Source: Cryobacterium sp. N22
GTDB lineage: Bacteria; Actinomycetota; Actinomycetes; Actinomycetales; Microbacteriaceae
Assembly (NCBI RefSeq): GCF_002929555.1
Contig: NZ_PJJP01000034.1
Coordinates: forward strand, 1-64,000
Length of the DNA stretch: 64,000 bases
Reading direction: 5' to 3'
Made by a program: the position numbers and the translations under genes. Positions 7,779-15,429 of the stretch are shown here, in pieces (the first letter of the stretch is position 1; every line of letters starts with the position of its first letter). The notes below the pieces were generated by a model. That model was given only the letters and a program-made list of their open reading frames with translations, searched no databases and was not told where the DNA came from.

Positions 7779-8873
7779 GTGACTCTCAACCTCGACTTCT
7801 CGGGGAAACGGGTGCTCGTCGTGGGCGGCGCCCACGCGTCACGCCGCGTCCTCGCGCGGTACCTGGCCTCGGGTGCGACGGTGTACCACCTGGCCGGGCC
7901 CGGCCCGCATTCGCCGGCCGGCCAGCCGGCGCCCGGGGTGCACACCCCGGTGTTTCCCCGGTCAGTGGGCGCGTGGGATGCACTCATCGGCGCGGTCGAC
8001 CTGGTCGCCCTCGTGGAGACCACACCGCCCACCGACGCCGTGATCACCGCGGCGTGCGCCACGCACCGCACCTGGCTGAGCCGGGAAACCGCGGCGGCGA
8101 CTGCACCCATCGGGTCGGTCACGCTCGTCGGCGGCGGCCCCGGCCTCGAACGCCTGCTCACGGTCGGCGCGCTCGCGGCACTGAACGCCGCCGACATCGT
8201 GTACTACGACCGACTGGGTCCCACCGACCGGCTCGAGGAGTGGGCGCCGGGCGCCGAGCACGTGGACGTCGGCAAAGCGCCGGGGCACCACGCGGTTCCG
8301 CAGCGTGACGCCGAACGGATGATGGTGGCCTCGGCCCTGGCCGGCCGCACCGTGGTGCGACTCAAGGGCGGCGACCCGTTCGTCTTCGGGCGCGGCGGCG
8401 AAGAGGTTCTCGCCTGCCGTGCCGCCGGCGTGCCCGTGACCGTGATCTCGGGCGTGACGAGCGCGATCGCCGTGCCGGCCGCCGCGGGCATCCCCGTGAC
8501 GCACCGGGAGGTCAGTCACCTGTTCACGGTGATCTCCGGTCACGCACCGATCACCGATTCGGAGCTGACCCATCTGATCGGCCTCGGCGGCACCATCGTG
8601 GTGTTGATGGGCATCGGCACCCTGCAGCAGATGGCCGCGGGGCTTTCCAGGCTCGGGATGCGCACCGACATGCCCGTAGCGATCATCGAACGGGGATTCG
8701 CGCACGACCAGCGCTCGACCTTCGGCCGCCTCGACACCATCGGTGAGCTCGCGGCGCATGCCGGGGTGCGCTCCCCCGCCGTTGTGGTGATCGGCGACGT
8801 GGTGAGCCTGGCCGCGAACGGGGATGACGCTGCCGCCGACCTCCTGCGCGAGGCCGCCACCCTGACAGCCTGA
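7779..8873 (+). CDS. Uroporphyrinogen-III C-methyltransferase with short N-terminal siroheme-synthase-like domain
   Basis: 364 residues from GTG 7779, three bases after nirB. Residues about 105-355 are a complete SUMT domain: SVTLVGGGPGLERLLT, YYDRL, VRLKGGDPFVFGRGGEE, and GIPVTHRE. It methylates uroporphyrinogen III to precorrin-2. The first 100 residues (GKRVLVVGGAHASRRVLARYL) resemble the Rossmann half of CysG/Met8. They lack the usual glycine pattern and the middle dimerisation domain, so precorrin-2 dehydrogenase activity is doubtful. Together with the CbiX gene it supplies siroheme to NirB. Confidence 0.92.
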   Translation: MTLNLDFSGKRVLVVGGAHASRRVLARYLASGATVYHLAGPGPHSPAGQPAPGVHTPVFPRSVGAWDALIGAVDLVALVETTPPTDAVITAACATHRTWLSRETAAATAPIGSVTLVGGGPGLERLLTVGALAALNAADIVYYDRLGPTDRLEEWAPGAEHVDVGKAPGHHAVPQRDAERMMVASALAGRTVVRLKGGDPFVFGRGGEEVLACRAAGVPVTVISGVTSAIAVPAAAGIPVTHREVSHLFTVISGHAPITDSELTHLIGLGGTIVVLMGIGTLQQMAAGLSRLGMRTDMPVAIIERGFAHDQRSTFGRLDTIGELAAHAGVRSPAVVVIGDVVSLAANGDDAAADLLREAATLTA

Positions 8874-9029
8874 GTTCGCCTCCTCCACTACCGGACGGGT
8901 TGCATAACTCCTGCAATTCGGCCGGTCGGTGCCGGTCGGGCAGCCCGGCCGGCGCAACGCGAAGGCGGCGATCCTGCCCTCGCCGGCTGCGCTGCCGTCG
9001 TGGGGCGAGAACCGCCGCCTTCCTCTGCC

Positions 9030-9056
9030 GCCTCCGCCCGGCCCCGGGCGGGAGGC
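9030..9056. terminator. Hairpin between convergent SUMT and sugar-permease genes
   Basis: GCCTCCGCCCGG pairs with CCGGGCGGGAGGC (one bulge) around a CC loop. The site lies just past the sugar permease stop and can end transcription from both sides. A weaker 10-bp stem pairs GAAGGCGGCG near 8961 with CGCCGCCTTC near 9013. Confidence 0.55.
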
Positions 9057-9058
9057 GG

Positions 9059-10363
9059 TCAGGCTCTACCGTGCGACGCCCGGGTGCGACGCGACAGGGA
9101 GTCGACGATGACCGCGAGCAGCAGCACCGCGCCGGTGATCATGTACCGGATCGACGAGTCCAGGTTGAGCAGGGTGAGACCGCTGGAGATCGACTGGATC
9201 ACCAGGATGCCCAGCAAGGCGGAGAACGCACTGCCGCGGCCGCCGAAGAGGCTGGCGCCGCCGATCACCGCCGCGGCGATGGCGTTGAGGTTGGTGTCGC
9301 CGCCGCCCGAGCCCTGGTTGGCCGCCGCCAGCCGCCCCGCGGCGAGGATGCCGCCGAGGGCCGCGAAGGTTGAGCAGAGCATGAACACCGAGAGGTACAC
9401 CCCGGTGACGTTGATGCCCGAACGGCGGGCGGCCTCGACGTTGCCGCCGACGGCGTAGACGGACCGGCCCCAGCGGGTGCGGGTGAGGAAGAAGTTCACC
9501 ACCACCACAATCACCAGGAACAACAGGAACATGGCGCCGACCCCGCGGGTCTGATTGAGGTACCAGGTCGGCACCCCGAGCACCAGCAGCAGGAACACGC
9601 TGCGCACCACGATCGACGTGGCCGGCACGGCGGAGAGCCCCGCCGCGGCCCGACGGTTCGCGGTGACGAACAGTTGCGCCGCATAGACCAGCGCCGTGAG
9701 CACCACCAGCACGTAGGAGAGCCAGTCGGGCAGGAACCACTGCTGGGCGAACTGCACGATCCAGGAGTCGAACGGGATGTTGATCGACCCCGTTGAGCCG
9801 AGCACCCACAACTGCAACCCCAGGAAGCCAAGCAAACCGGCCAGGGTGATCACGAAGCTCGGTACCCCGAACCGGGTGTACAGGAAGCCGTAGAGCAGCC
9901 CGATCGCCATACCCGTCAGCAATGAGGCCAGCAGGGACACCGGCAGGGGCCAACCCAGGTTGACGAAGCTGACCGCGAGGATGGCCGCCGACAGGCCGCT
10001 GACCGAACCGACCGACAGGTCGATCTCGCCCAACAGGAGCACCAGCACGATGCCGACGGAGATGGTGCCGACCGCCGCGCATTGCAGGGTGAGGTTGACC
10101 AGGTTGGTGCTTGAGAGGAAATTCGGGTTGAGCAGGGAGAACACCACCCAGATCACGATCAGGCCGATCACGACGGGCAGCGAACCGATGTCACCGGAAC
10201 GCACCCGCCTGCCGAAGGCGCGCACCGTGCCGCCGATGCCGTGCGGCTGGATCAGGCGTTCGTCCTGCAGGTCGGCCGCAACGGCGGCCAGCCGAACCGT
10301 TTCGGTGGGCGGGGCGGTGTCGTCGGCTCCGGCCGACGGCGGGGTCGAAGTCGGGGTCGTCAT
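9059..10363 (-). CDS. Sugar ABC transporter permease, XylH-like
   Basis: 434 residues with a soluble N-terminus of about 60 and then roughly ten membrane segments in the BPD_transp_2 arrangement. The family motif GGNVEAARRSGINV is near residue 325, and the pore-lining GEIDLSVGSV near 115. It forms the membrane channel with the ATPase encoded immediately upstream, whose stop overlaps this start by four bases (ATGA). It is the last gene of the operon, followed by the hairpin at 9030-9056. The substrate is inferred only from the XylF/ChvE-type binding protein: a pentose or similar sugar. Confidence 0.92.
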   Translation of the reverse strand: MTTPTSTPPSAGADDTAPPTETVRLAAVAADLQDERLIQPHGIGGTVRAFGRRVRSGDIGSLPVVIGLIVIWVVFSLLNPNFLSSTNLVNLTLQCAAVGTISVGIVLVLLLGEIDLSVGSVSGLSAAILAVSFVNLGWPLPVSLLASLLTGMAIGLLYGFLYTRFGVPSFVITLAGLLGFLGLQLWVLGSTGSINIPFDSWIVQFAQQWFLPDWLSYVLVVLTALVYAAQLFVTANRRAAAGLSAVPATSIVVRSVFLLLVLGVPTWYLNQTRGVGAMFLLFLVIVVVVNFFLTRTRWGRSVYAVGGNVEAARRSGINVTGVYLSVFMLCSTFAALGGILAAGRLAAANQGSGGGDTNLNAIAAAVIGGASLFGGRGSAFSALLGILVIQSISSGLTLLNLDSSIRYMITGAVLLLAVIVDSLSRRTRASHGRA

Positions 10364-11220
10364 GGCCGATCCTCCTCGGGGAGTGCGGTGTCGATAGGTT
10401 CGCTCGCCGCGGCCGCGGCGTCGGCGGAGTCCACCCGCGCCTGGGCGCGCCGCGTGACGGCGTTGTCGCTTGCGCCGGTGATCGCCGCGATGATGTCCTC
10501 ATAGCTGACGTCGGCGACCCTGAACTCGCCGTTGTTTCTGCCCAGCCGCAGCACCACGATGCGGTCGGCGACGGCCTGCACATCCGCCATATTGTGACTG
10601 ATCAGCACCACGGCCAGGCCGCGTTCGCGCAACCGTTCGATGAGGTTGAGCACCTCGGCCGTCTGGGCCACACCCAGGGCGGCGGTGGGTTCGTCGAGGA
10701 TGACGATGCGCGGTTCGCCGATCAGCGACCGGGCGATCGCCACGGTCTGCCGCTGCCCGCCGGAGAGGGATGCGACCGGGATACGCACCGACGGGATCCG
10801 GGCGGAGAGCTGACGGAGCAGCCCCCAGGAGCGTTTCTCCATCTCGACCTCGTTGATGGTGCCGCGCCCGAGCTCGTGCCCGAGGTACAGGTTGGCGACC
10901 ACGTCGAGGTTGTCGCAGAGCGCGAGGTCCTGGTAGACGGTTGCGATACCGAGGTTGTTGGAGTCCGCGGGGTTGTTGATCGATACCCGCTTGTCGCCCG
11001 ACGTGATCGTGCCGCCGTCTTGTGGGTGCACCCCGGCCAGGATCTTGATCAGCGTGGACTTTCCGGCGCCGTTGTCACCGACCAGGGCGACCACCTCGCC
11101 GCTGTAAATGTCGAGGTCGATGGCAGTGAGAGCCTGCACGGCTCCGAAGTTCTTGTCGATTCCGCGAAGCGACAGCACCAGCTCGCTGGTATGTGTCTCG
11201 GGGGTGGAAAGCACAGTCAT
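10360..11220 (-). CDS. Sugar ABC transporter ATP-binding protein, single-domain XylG/MglA type
   Basis: 286 residues. Walker A GDNGAGKSTLIK is near residue 50, signature SLSGGQRQTVAIARSL near 150, Walker B IVILDEPTAALG near 170, and the H-loop ISHN near 205. Sugar importers of this family usually carry two fused ATPase domains of about 500 residues. This one has a single domain plus a short C-terminal tail, so it should work as a homodimer. GGAGG lies seven bases before ATG 11220. It is between the binding-protein gene and the permease, with a strong hairpin upstream. Confidence 0.92.
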   Translation of the reverse strand: MTVLSTPETHTSELVLSLRGIDKNFGAVQALTAIDLDIYSGEVVALVGDNGAGKSTLIKILAGVHPQDGGTITSGDKRVSINNPADSNNLGIATVYQDLALCDNLDVVANLYLGHELGRGTINEVEMEKRSWGLLRQLSARIPSVRIPVASLSGGQRQTVAIARSLIGEPRIVILDEPTAALGVAQTAEVLNLIERLRERGLAVVLISHNMADVQAVADRIVVLRLGRNNGEFRVADVSYEDIIAAITGASDNAVTRRAQARVDSADAAAAASEPIDTALPEEDRP

Positions 11221-11243
11221 TGTGATTCCTCCTGCTGGGTGGA

Positions 11244-11287
11244 GCCGGCCGGGACCCGCAATCGTGGGTAGCGGTGCCCCGGCCGGC
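11244..11287 (-). terminator. Intercistronic hairpin after the sugar-binding-protein gene
   Basis: GCCGGCCGGG at 11244-11253 pairs perfectly with CCCGGCCGGC at 11278-11287, with a further ACCC/GGGT pairing in the loop. It lies between binding-protein and ATPase genes, where such hairpins commonly cause partial termination or protect the upstream message. No U-tract is evident. Confidence 0.6.
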
Positions 11288-11342
11288 CGTTCGTGACTGT
11301 TCAGTTATGGCTATTCCGTGCGGCCGGGCGCAGTCGCACGTG

Positions 11343-12422
11343 CTATTGCAGCCCGGCGGCGGCGCACGCGTCGGCGTAGTCGGCCGTGCAGATCTGGTCG
11401 ACCGTCCAGAAGCCGTCGTCGATCACGGTCTCCTGGATGTTGTCGACCGTGACCACCACCGGGGTGAGCAGGGTTGACGGGATGTCCTGAACAGTGGTGT
11501 CGGGTTCCGGCGTCTTACCCTGGGCCAGCTGATGGGCGACCTCTGCCGCAAGCTCGGCCTGCAGCTTGATCGCCTTGTAGACGGTCATGAACTGGTCCCC
11601 GGCGACGATGCGCTGGATGCCGGCGAGCTCAGCGTCCTGACCGGTGACCGGCGGCCATGGGTCGGTTCCGGCGGCCTTCATCGCGGCGATGGCGCCACCG
11701 GCGGTGCCGTCGTTGGCCGCGTACACGCCGGACATCTCGGTGCCGAACTGGGTGACCTGGCCGGCCGCCCACTCTTGGGCCTTGTCCGGACTCCAGTCTG
11801 GCGTGTCGAATTCGGCGAGAATCGGGATGCCGCTCGGGTCGATAACCGAGTGCGCGGCCTTCTTGAAGTCGGCTGCGTTGGCGTCGGTGGGCGACCCGTT
11901 GATCATGATCAGGCCCGTGGTTGTGCCGTCTGCCTTGAGCTTGTCGACAAGTGCCGTGGCCTGCAGAACCCCCACCTTCTCGTTGTCGAACGAGATGTAG
12001 TAGGAGACTTTGTCGCTCTTGATGAAGCGGTCGTAGGCGATCACGGGCACATCCTGCGCGGCGGCAGCCTCGACGATGGTTACGGCGGCCGTGCCGTCAA
12101 CGGGGTCGAGCACCAGCACCTTGATCCCCTCGGTGAGCGCCGATTCAGCCTGCTGTAGCTGTTTGTCGGCATCCTGGGCGGCGTTGGCGTAGACAACCTC
12201 GTAGTTGCCGAGCGAGGTGATCTTGTCTTCAAACAAGGGTCGGTCGAACGCTTCGTACCGGGCGGTCTTGGTTTCGGGTAGAAGTAGGCCGATTTTGATA
12301 GTGTCGCCGGAGCCGTCGGTGCTGTCGGAGTCGGAACCGGACGGGGAACAGGCGGCAAGGGCGCCTGATATCGCGAGTGCTGCAATTGCCAGGAGCGCGA
12401 ACCTCTTCCTGGGTTTGCTCAT
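11343..12422 (-). CDS. Sugar-binding lipoprotein of ABC transporter, XylF/ChvE-like
   Basis: 359 residues. A lipoprotein signal (SGALAACSPSG, lipidated Cys near residue 25) is followed by a periplasmic-binding-protein type I domain. Typical segments are KIGLLLPETKTARYEAFDRP, LDPVDGTAAVTIVEAA, VIAYDR and YAANDGTAGGAIAAMK, all as in D-xylose-binding XylF/ChvE. It captures sugar outside the membrane for the two downstream components. A GGAGG site precedes ATG 12422. A promoter with TTGACG, 17 bases, CATGCT lies between this gene and the ROK regulator. Confidence 0.93.
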   Translation of the reverse strand: MSKPRKRFALLAIAALAISGALAACSPSGSDSDSTDGSGDTIKIGLLLPETKTARYEAFDRPLFEDKITSLGNYEVVYANAAQDADKQLQQAESALTEGIKVLVLDPVDGTAAVTIVEAAAAQDVPVIAYDRFIKSDKVSYYISFDNEKVGVLQATALVDKLKADGTTTGLIMINGSPTDANAADFKKAAHSVIDPSGIPILAEFDTPDWSPDKAQEWAAGQVTQFGTEMSGVYAANDGTAGGAIAAMKAAGTDPWPPVTGQDAELAGIQRIVAGDQFMTVYKAIKLQAELAAEVAHQLAQGKTPEPDTTVQDIPSTLLTPVVVTVDNIQETVIDDGFWTVDQICTADYADACAAAGLQ

Positions 12423-12448
12423 GATGAATGCCTCCTACTGTGACCACC

Positions 12449-12468
12449 CTCGTTGGCGGTGTAACGAG
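12449..12468. promoter_or_regulatory. Operator candidate CTCGTT-N8-AACGAG upstream of the sugar ABC operon
   Basis: Perfect 6-bp arms around 8 bp, overlapping the putative CATGCT -10 at 12467-12472. A repressor bound here would block the binding-protein promoter. The adjacent ROK protein is the obvious candidate. Confidence 0.5.
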
Positions 12469-12495
12469 CATGGCCCCGGTGCCAAATGCCGTCAA
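12467..12495 (-). promoter_or_regulatory. Promoter of the sugar ABC operon
   Basis: TTGACG (12495 to 12490) and CATGCT (12472 to 12467) are separated by exactly 17 bases, about 45 bases upstream of the binding-protein start. A CTTGA-AC-TCAAG palindrome at 12498-12509 adjoins the -35 and overlaps the ROK stop codon. Confidence 0.55.
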
Positions 12496-12504
12496 GGCTT
12501 GAAC

Positions 12505-13794
12505 TCAAGAGGCCAGACCGCCCCTTTCGGGCGATATTTGCGGGGCCAAACCGGGCAGGATTCCACCGATCCCCGGCAGGATATCGGGGGCCGGGGCGGC
12601 CGCCACGGTGCGGACGGTGTCTTCGGCCCGGCCCGCCGTGATCTGGGCCCGATCGATGGCGAAAAGCACCGCACCGAGCAGCTCGGCCCGCTCGCCCAGC
12701 TCGCCCTTGACCACCTCGGGAACCCCGGATGGCGTGGCCAGGGTGGACCTTTCCAGAGCGTGCCGCAGCGGGCTGAGCAGCATCTCGCCGGCTTCGGCCA
12801 GCTCGCCGCCGACCACGATGCGGTGCGGGTCGACGAGGTTGCTCAGGCCCGCGAGCGCGATACCCAGGTGCCGGCCGGCGTCGGCGATCACCCGGCGGGC
12901 CAGGGCCTCGCCGGCGTCGGCGCGCAGCACGATGTCGCGCAGCTTCACCTCGCCGTGGCTGCCGGGGAACTTCGCGGCCAGCGCGGGGGCCCCCACCAGG
13001 GTTTCCAGGCAGCCGCGGTTGCCGCACCGGCAGACCAGTCCCTGCTCGTCGAGGGTGAGGTGGCCGATCTCGCCGGCCTTGCCGCTGCCGCCGCGGTAGA
13101 CCCGGCCGTCCACGATCAGCCCGGCGCCCACGCCGTGCGACAGGCGCAGGTAGGCCGCCTGCCGGATGCCCTGGGCCGCGCCAATACGGTACTCGGCGAG
13201 CGCACCGAGGTTGGCCTCGTTGTCGACGAACACCGGGCGGTGCAGCCGGGACTCGAGTTCCTCAGCGACGGGCACCCCGTCCCAGCCGCGCAGCAGGCCG
13301 GGGGTGGCGATGAGGCCGGTGCGCGGGTCGACCGGAGCGGCCAGGCCCACCCCCACCGCGAGCACTTCGTCGAGGCCGGCACCGACCGACTCGGTCATGT
13401 CCCGGATGAGCAGCATCACCCTGTCGAGTTCGCTGTCGGCGCGGTGGTCGCGGGCCAGCGGCAGCATCCGCTCGGCCAGCACCTGGTGGCCGGCATCGGC
13501 CAGCGCCAGCCGCAGCTGCCGGTTCGCCACGTGCAGGCCCACCACCAGGCCCACCTCCCGGGCGAGGGTGACCCGCACCGCGCGGCGGCCGCTGCGCGAG
13601 GTCGGGGTGGTCGCCAGCACCCCGGCGGCGGCCTGCTCCTTGACGATGTTGGACACCGTGGCCGGCGACAGCCCGGTGACCGCGGCCAGTTCCACCTGGG
13701 TGAGGGCGCCATGGTGCGTGATCGCGTCAAGAATGCGGGCGCGGTTGGCCTCACGCAGGGACGACTGCGACCCGGGATTGCGGCGGCTGCTCAC
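12505..13794 (-). CDS. ROK-family sugar-responsive repressor, XylR-like
   Basis: About 429 residues from GTG 13794. N-terminal winged HTH (ANRARILDAITHHGALTQVELAAVTGLSPATVSNIV) is followed by a ROK kinase-like sugar-binding domain with VGVGLAAPVD, GVGAGLIVDGRVYRG and the zinc site CRCGNRGCLE. The frame extends 30 codons further upstream, but the GTG is preferred. A TATCGT hexamer ends seven bases before it, and the extension has no recognisable content. It lies 82 bases upstream of the sugar-binding-protein gene and probably represses it in the absence of sugar. A nested inverted repeat sits upstream of its own start. Confidence 0.9.
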   Translation of the reverse strand: MSSRRNPGSQSSLREANRARILDAITHHGALTQVELAAVTGLSPATVSNIVKEQAAAGVLATTPTSRSGRRAVRVTLAREVGLVVGLHVANRQLRLALADAGHQVLAERMLPLARDHRADSELDRVMLLIRDMTESVGAGLDEVLAVGVGLAAPVDPRTGLIATPGLLRGWDGVPVAEELESRLHRPVFVDNEANLGALAEYRIGAAQGIRQAAYLRLSHGVGAGLIVDGRVYRGGSGKAGEIGHLTLDEQGLVCRCGNRGCLETLVGAPALAAKFPGSHGEVKLRDIVLRADAGEALARRVIADAGRHLGIALAGLSNLVDPHRIVVGGELAEAGEMLLSPLRHALERSTLATPSGVPEVVKGELGERAELLGAVLFAIDRAQITAGRAEDTVRTVAAAPAPDILPGIGGILPGLAPQISPERGGLAS

Positions 13795-13801
13795 AGGACA
13801 C

Positions 13802-13807
13802 ACGATA
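13802..13807 (-). promoter_or_regulatory. -10 element of leaderless ROK gene
   Basis: TATCGT on the minus strand, then seven bases and GTG 13794. Confidence 0.45.
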
Positions 13808-13844
13808 GTGCCGGGCGAGGTGTTCGCGAGGAACTGCACCTCGT

Positions 13845-13915
13845 TATAAGGAAAAAGTGACCTTACAAGGACGGGATTGGACACCGGGTCCTTGTTTGCG
13901 GCCCTTGTCCTTATA
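13845..13915. promoter_or_regulatory. Nested inverted repeats upstream of the ROK gene
   Basis: Outer pair TATAAGGA (13845-13852) and TCCTTATA (13908-13915), inner pair CAAGGAC (13866-13872) and GTCCTTG (13888-13894). The four AAGGA/TCCTT half-sites in an AT-richer patch suggest cooperative binding, possibly autoregulation by the ROK protein. They lie between the ROK gene and the convergent end of the next gene. Confidence 0.45.
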
Positions 13916-13935
13916 GACGCGCGTCGCTGGTCAGT

Positions 13936-14343
13936 TCAGACGTAGTCGCCGGAGCCCTGCTCGGGGACTTCCCAACGACCTTCGGGGGTCCGCACGCCCC
14001 GCATGGAGCCGAACATCATGTCGGTCATCCCGGTCGGGTCACCGCCGCACCGCACGAAGTCCTCCCGCCGCCGCCGTCCGGACCGCAACGTGCTGCGAAC
14101 ACTCCACAGGAGCGCCAGGGACGCTCCGATCAGAGCGGCAACCAGGTAAATCCAGTCCTCGGCCGGGTCGAACAAGACGACAACGAAGGCAGCGGCGCTG
14201 GCCCCGGCCCCGATGGCGAGCACAAAGCCCACGACCATCGCTCCGCGCAGCGACGCGTCGCTCGGCCGGTCGATGTGCACGAACTTGTCCGGGTCGACGG
14301 GTGTGTACCCGCCCCTCACGCGGCGCCCGGTGGGCTCGGTCAT
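13936..14343 (-). CDS. Two-helix membrane protein of unknown function
   Basis: About 135 residues from ATG 14343 (MTEPTGRRVRGGYTPVDPDKF). An AAAGG site lies about 11 bases upstream. A hydrophilic N-terminus of 45 residues precedes two adjacent membrane helices (GAMVVGFVLAIGAGASAAAF and WIYLVAALIGASLALLW). A basic stretch and a hydrophilic C-terminus ending PEQGSGDYV follow. A longer frame back to 14463 overlaps the next gene's 3' end and is not preferred. I recognise no family. It is in the same direction as the P-loop kinase gene 70 bases upstream. Confidence 0.7.
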   Translation of the reverse strand: MTEPTGRRVRGGYTPVDPDKFVHIDRPSDASLRGAMVVGFVLAIGAGASAAAFVVVLFDPAEDWIYLVAALIGASLALLWSVRSTLRSGRRRREDFVRCGGDPTGMTDMMFGSMRGVRTPEGRWEVPEQGSGDYV

Positions 14344-14413
14344 CTCGTCACGGCCTTTCGAATGGAGGGACCACCCCATCCAAGCAGGAAACACGACGCA
14401 ATCAGGTCCAGCG

Positions 14414-14980
14414 TTAGCGCACGGCGTGAGCGAGAGCCCCGCCCAGCCACTGCTCGACCTCACGCTGCGATCGCAGCCTCACCACGACGAGGTGCGGATG
14501 CTGGAGTTCCACCAGCGGCACCCGCTCCTCGTAGTTCCGCCGGGTCGAGATCGCCCATCGCACGATGTGCTCACGGTTGGTGAGCAGCGTGCGGAACGGT
14601 GGCTCGACGTTGCCGTTCCACAACTCCTCCCGGCGAACCCGGCGACGGACGGTACGGCGGATCACCCGGGGAAGCGTCACTCGCAGGAATGGCAGATCGA
14701 GCCACACGAGCAGATCGGCACGCTCGGCAAGCACCTCACGGGCGGCGCTGTACTGCCATTCGGTCGTCCACGACTCCGCGGCGATGAAGGCTCGTACATC
14801 GTCGGCGAATTCTGGCCGAGGAACCCAATTCGGGCCGTGGAACAGCCCGTCGATCTCCGTGTGCGGACCCCCGGTGAGCACGGCGATTCGCGCGGCCAGG
14901 GTGGTCTTGCCCGTGCCGGACACCCCAGCGACAAGGACGCGGCGGGGACGATGAGGAAGGGCGCCGTCGGAGGAGAGCAT
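14414..14980 (-). CDS. P-loop kinase of the adenylate-kinase/FlaR-like type
   Basis: About 188 residues. Walker A VSGTGKTTLA is near residue 21, an IDGLFHGPNWV segment near 44 resembles the substrate lid of FlaR-type topology-modulation proteins, and LLVWLDLPF near 90 is the second strand. The C-terminal half is Arg-rich and includes VIRRTVRRRVRR. Such proteins are annotated as shikimate/adenylate-kinase-like with unknown substrate. ATG 14980 is chosen because TACACT plus six bases immediately precede it, giving leaderless geometry. A start nine codons upstream (15007) would lie above that -10. Confidence 0.8.
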   Translation of the reverse strand: MLSSDGALPHRPRRVLVAGVSGTGKTTLAARIAVLTGGPHTEIDGLFHGPNWVPRPEFADDVRAFIAAESWTTEWQYSAAREVLAERADLLVWLDLPFLRVTLPRVIRRTVRRRVRREELWNGNVEPPFRTLLTNREHIVRWAISTRRNYEERVPLVELQHPHLVVVRLRSQREVEQWLGGALAHAVR

Positions 14981-14986
14981 CGACCC

Positions 14987-14992
14987 AGTGTA
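14987..14992 (-). promoter_or_regulatory. -10 element of leaderless P-loop kinase gene
   Basis: TACACT on the minus strand, six bases (GGGTCG), then ATG 14980. Confidence 0.5.
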
Positions 14993-15032
14993 AACACGGC
15001 CGGTCACGCCCGAGGCTAATCTGCCACGGCGC

Positions 15033-15344
15033 TTAGACCGCGTCGCTCACGAGCTGCCCGAGGCGCGCGATTGTCTCCTCATTGCGACGGTAGTGCGACC
15101 ACTGCCCAACCCGGGTGCACGTCACGAGGTTCGCTCGCTGCAGAGTCGCCATGAACTGAGAGGCGGTTGATTGGGAAACGTTCGCGCGGGCCTGAATGTG
15201 CTTCAGGCACACCCCGACGTCCTCGGCCGGCTGGTCCTGCGGAGGAAACGAAGCCGGGTCCTTGAGCCAGCCGAGGATCGCGAGACGCGTGGGGTGCCCC
15301 AACGCCTTGAACGCTGGAACGAGGTCATCGAGAGGGTCTGGCAC
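15033..15344 (-). CDS. ArsR-family repressor
   Basis: 103 residues, all winged helix: FKALGHPTRLAILGWLKDP near 12-30 and the recognition region ARANVSQSTASQFMATLQRANLVTC near 52-76. There is only a pair of scattered Cys and no CVC metal box, so a metal sensor is not evident. It may respond to redox or a small molecule. It starts at GTG 15344, six bases after TACTCT, and is therefore leaderless. It is divergent from the SDR gene at 15430 and an inverted repeat TAAATCGT/ACGATTTA spans their shared region, so it probably represses both. Confidence 0.88.
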   Translation of the reverse strand: MPDPLDDLVPAFKALGHPTRLAILGWLKDPASFPPQDQPAEDVGVCLKHIQARANVSQSTASQFMATLQRANLVTCTRVGQWSHYRRNEETIARLGQLVSDAV

Positions 15345-15350
15345 TCCACC

Positions 15351-15356
15351 AGAGTA
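15351..15356 (-). promoter_or_regulatory. -10 element of leaderless arsR-type gene
   Basis: TACTCT on the minus strand, six bases (GGTGGA), then GTG 15344. The first operator arm starts five bases further upstream. Confidence 0.5.
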
Positions 15357-15360
15357 CAGC

Positions 15361-15414
15361 TAAATCGTAAAATCGCGATGATGTGCTAAACATGCATCGG
15401 TAAATAACGATTTA
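15361..15414. promoter_or_regulatory. Operator candidate between ArsR-type regulator and SDR gene
   Basis: TAAATCGT at 15361-15368 is mirrored by ACGATTTA at 15407-15414, with extra AATCG and ACGATT half-sites alongside. The 85-bp region is markedly AT-rich compared with its surroundings, as expected for a shared divergent operator. Confidence 0.6.
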
Positions 15415-15429
15415 ACGATTGGAAGCGAT

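Noticed and set aside
5139-7835. 898-codon minus-strand frame opposite nirB
   Set aside because: It mirrors nirB exactly, is His/Asp/Gly-rich with no motif, and results from high third-position GC.
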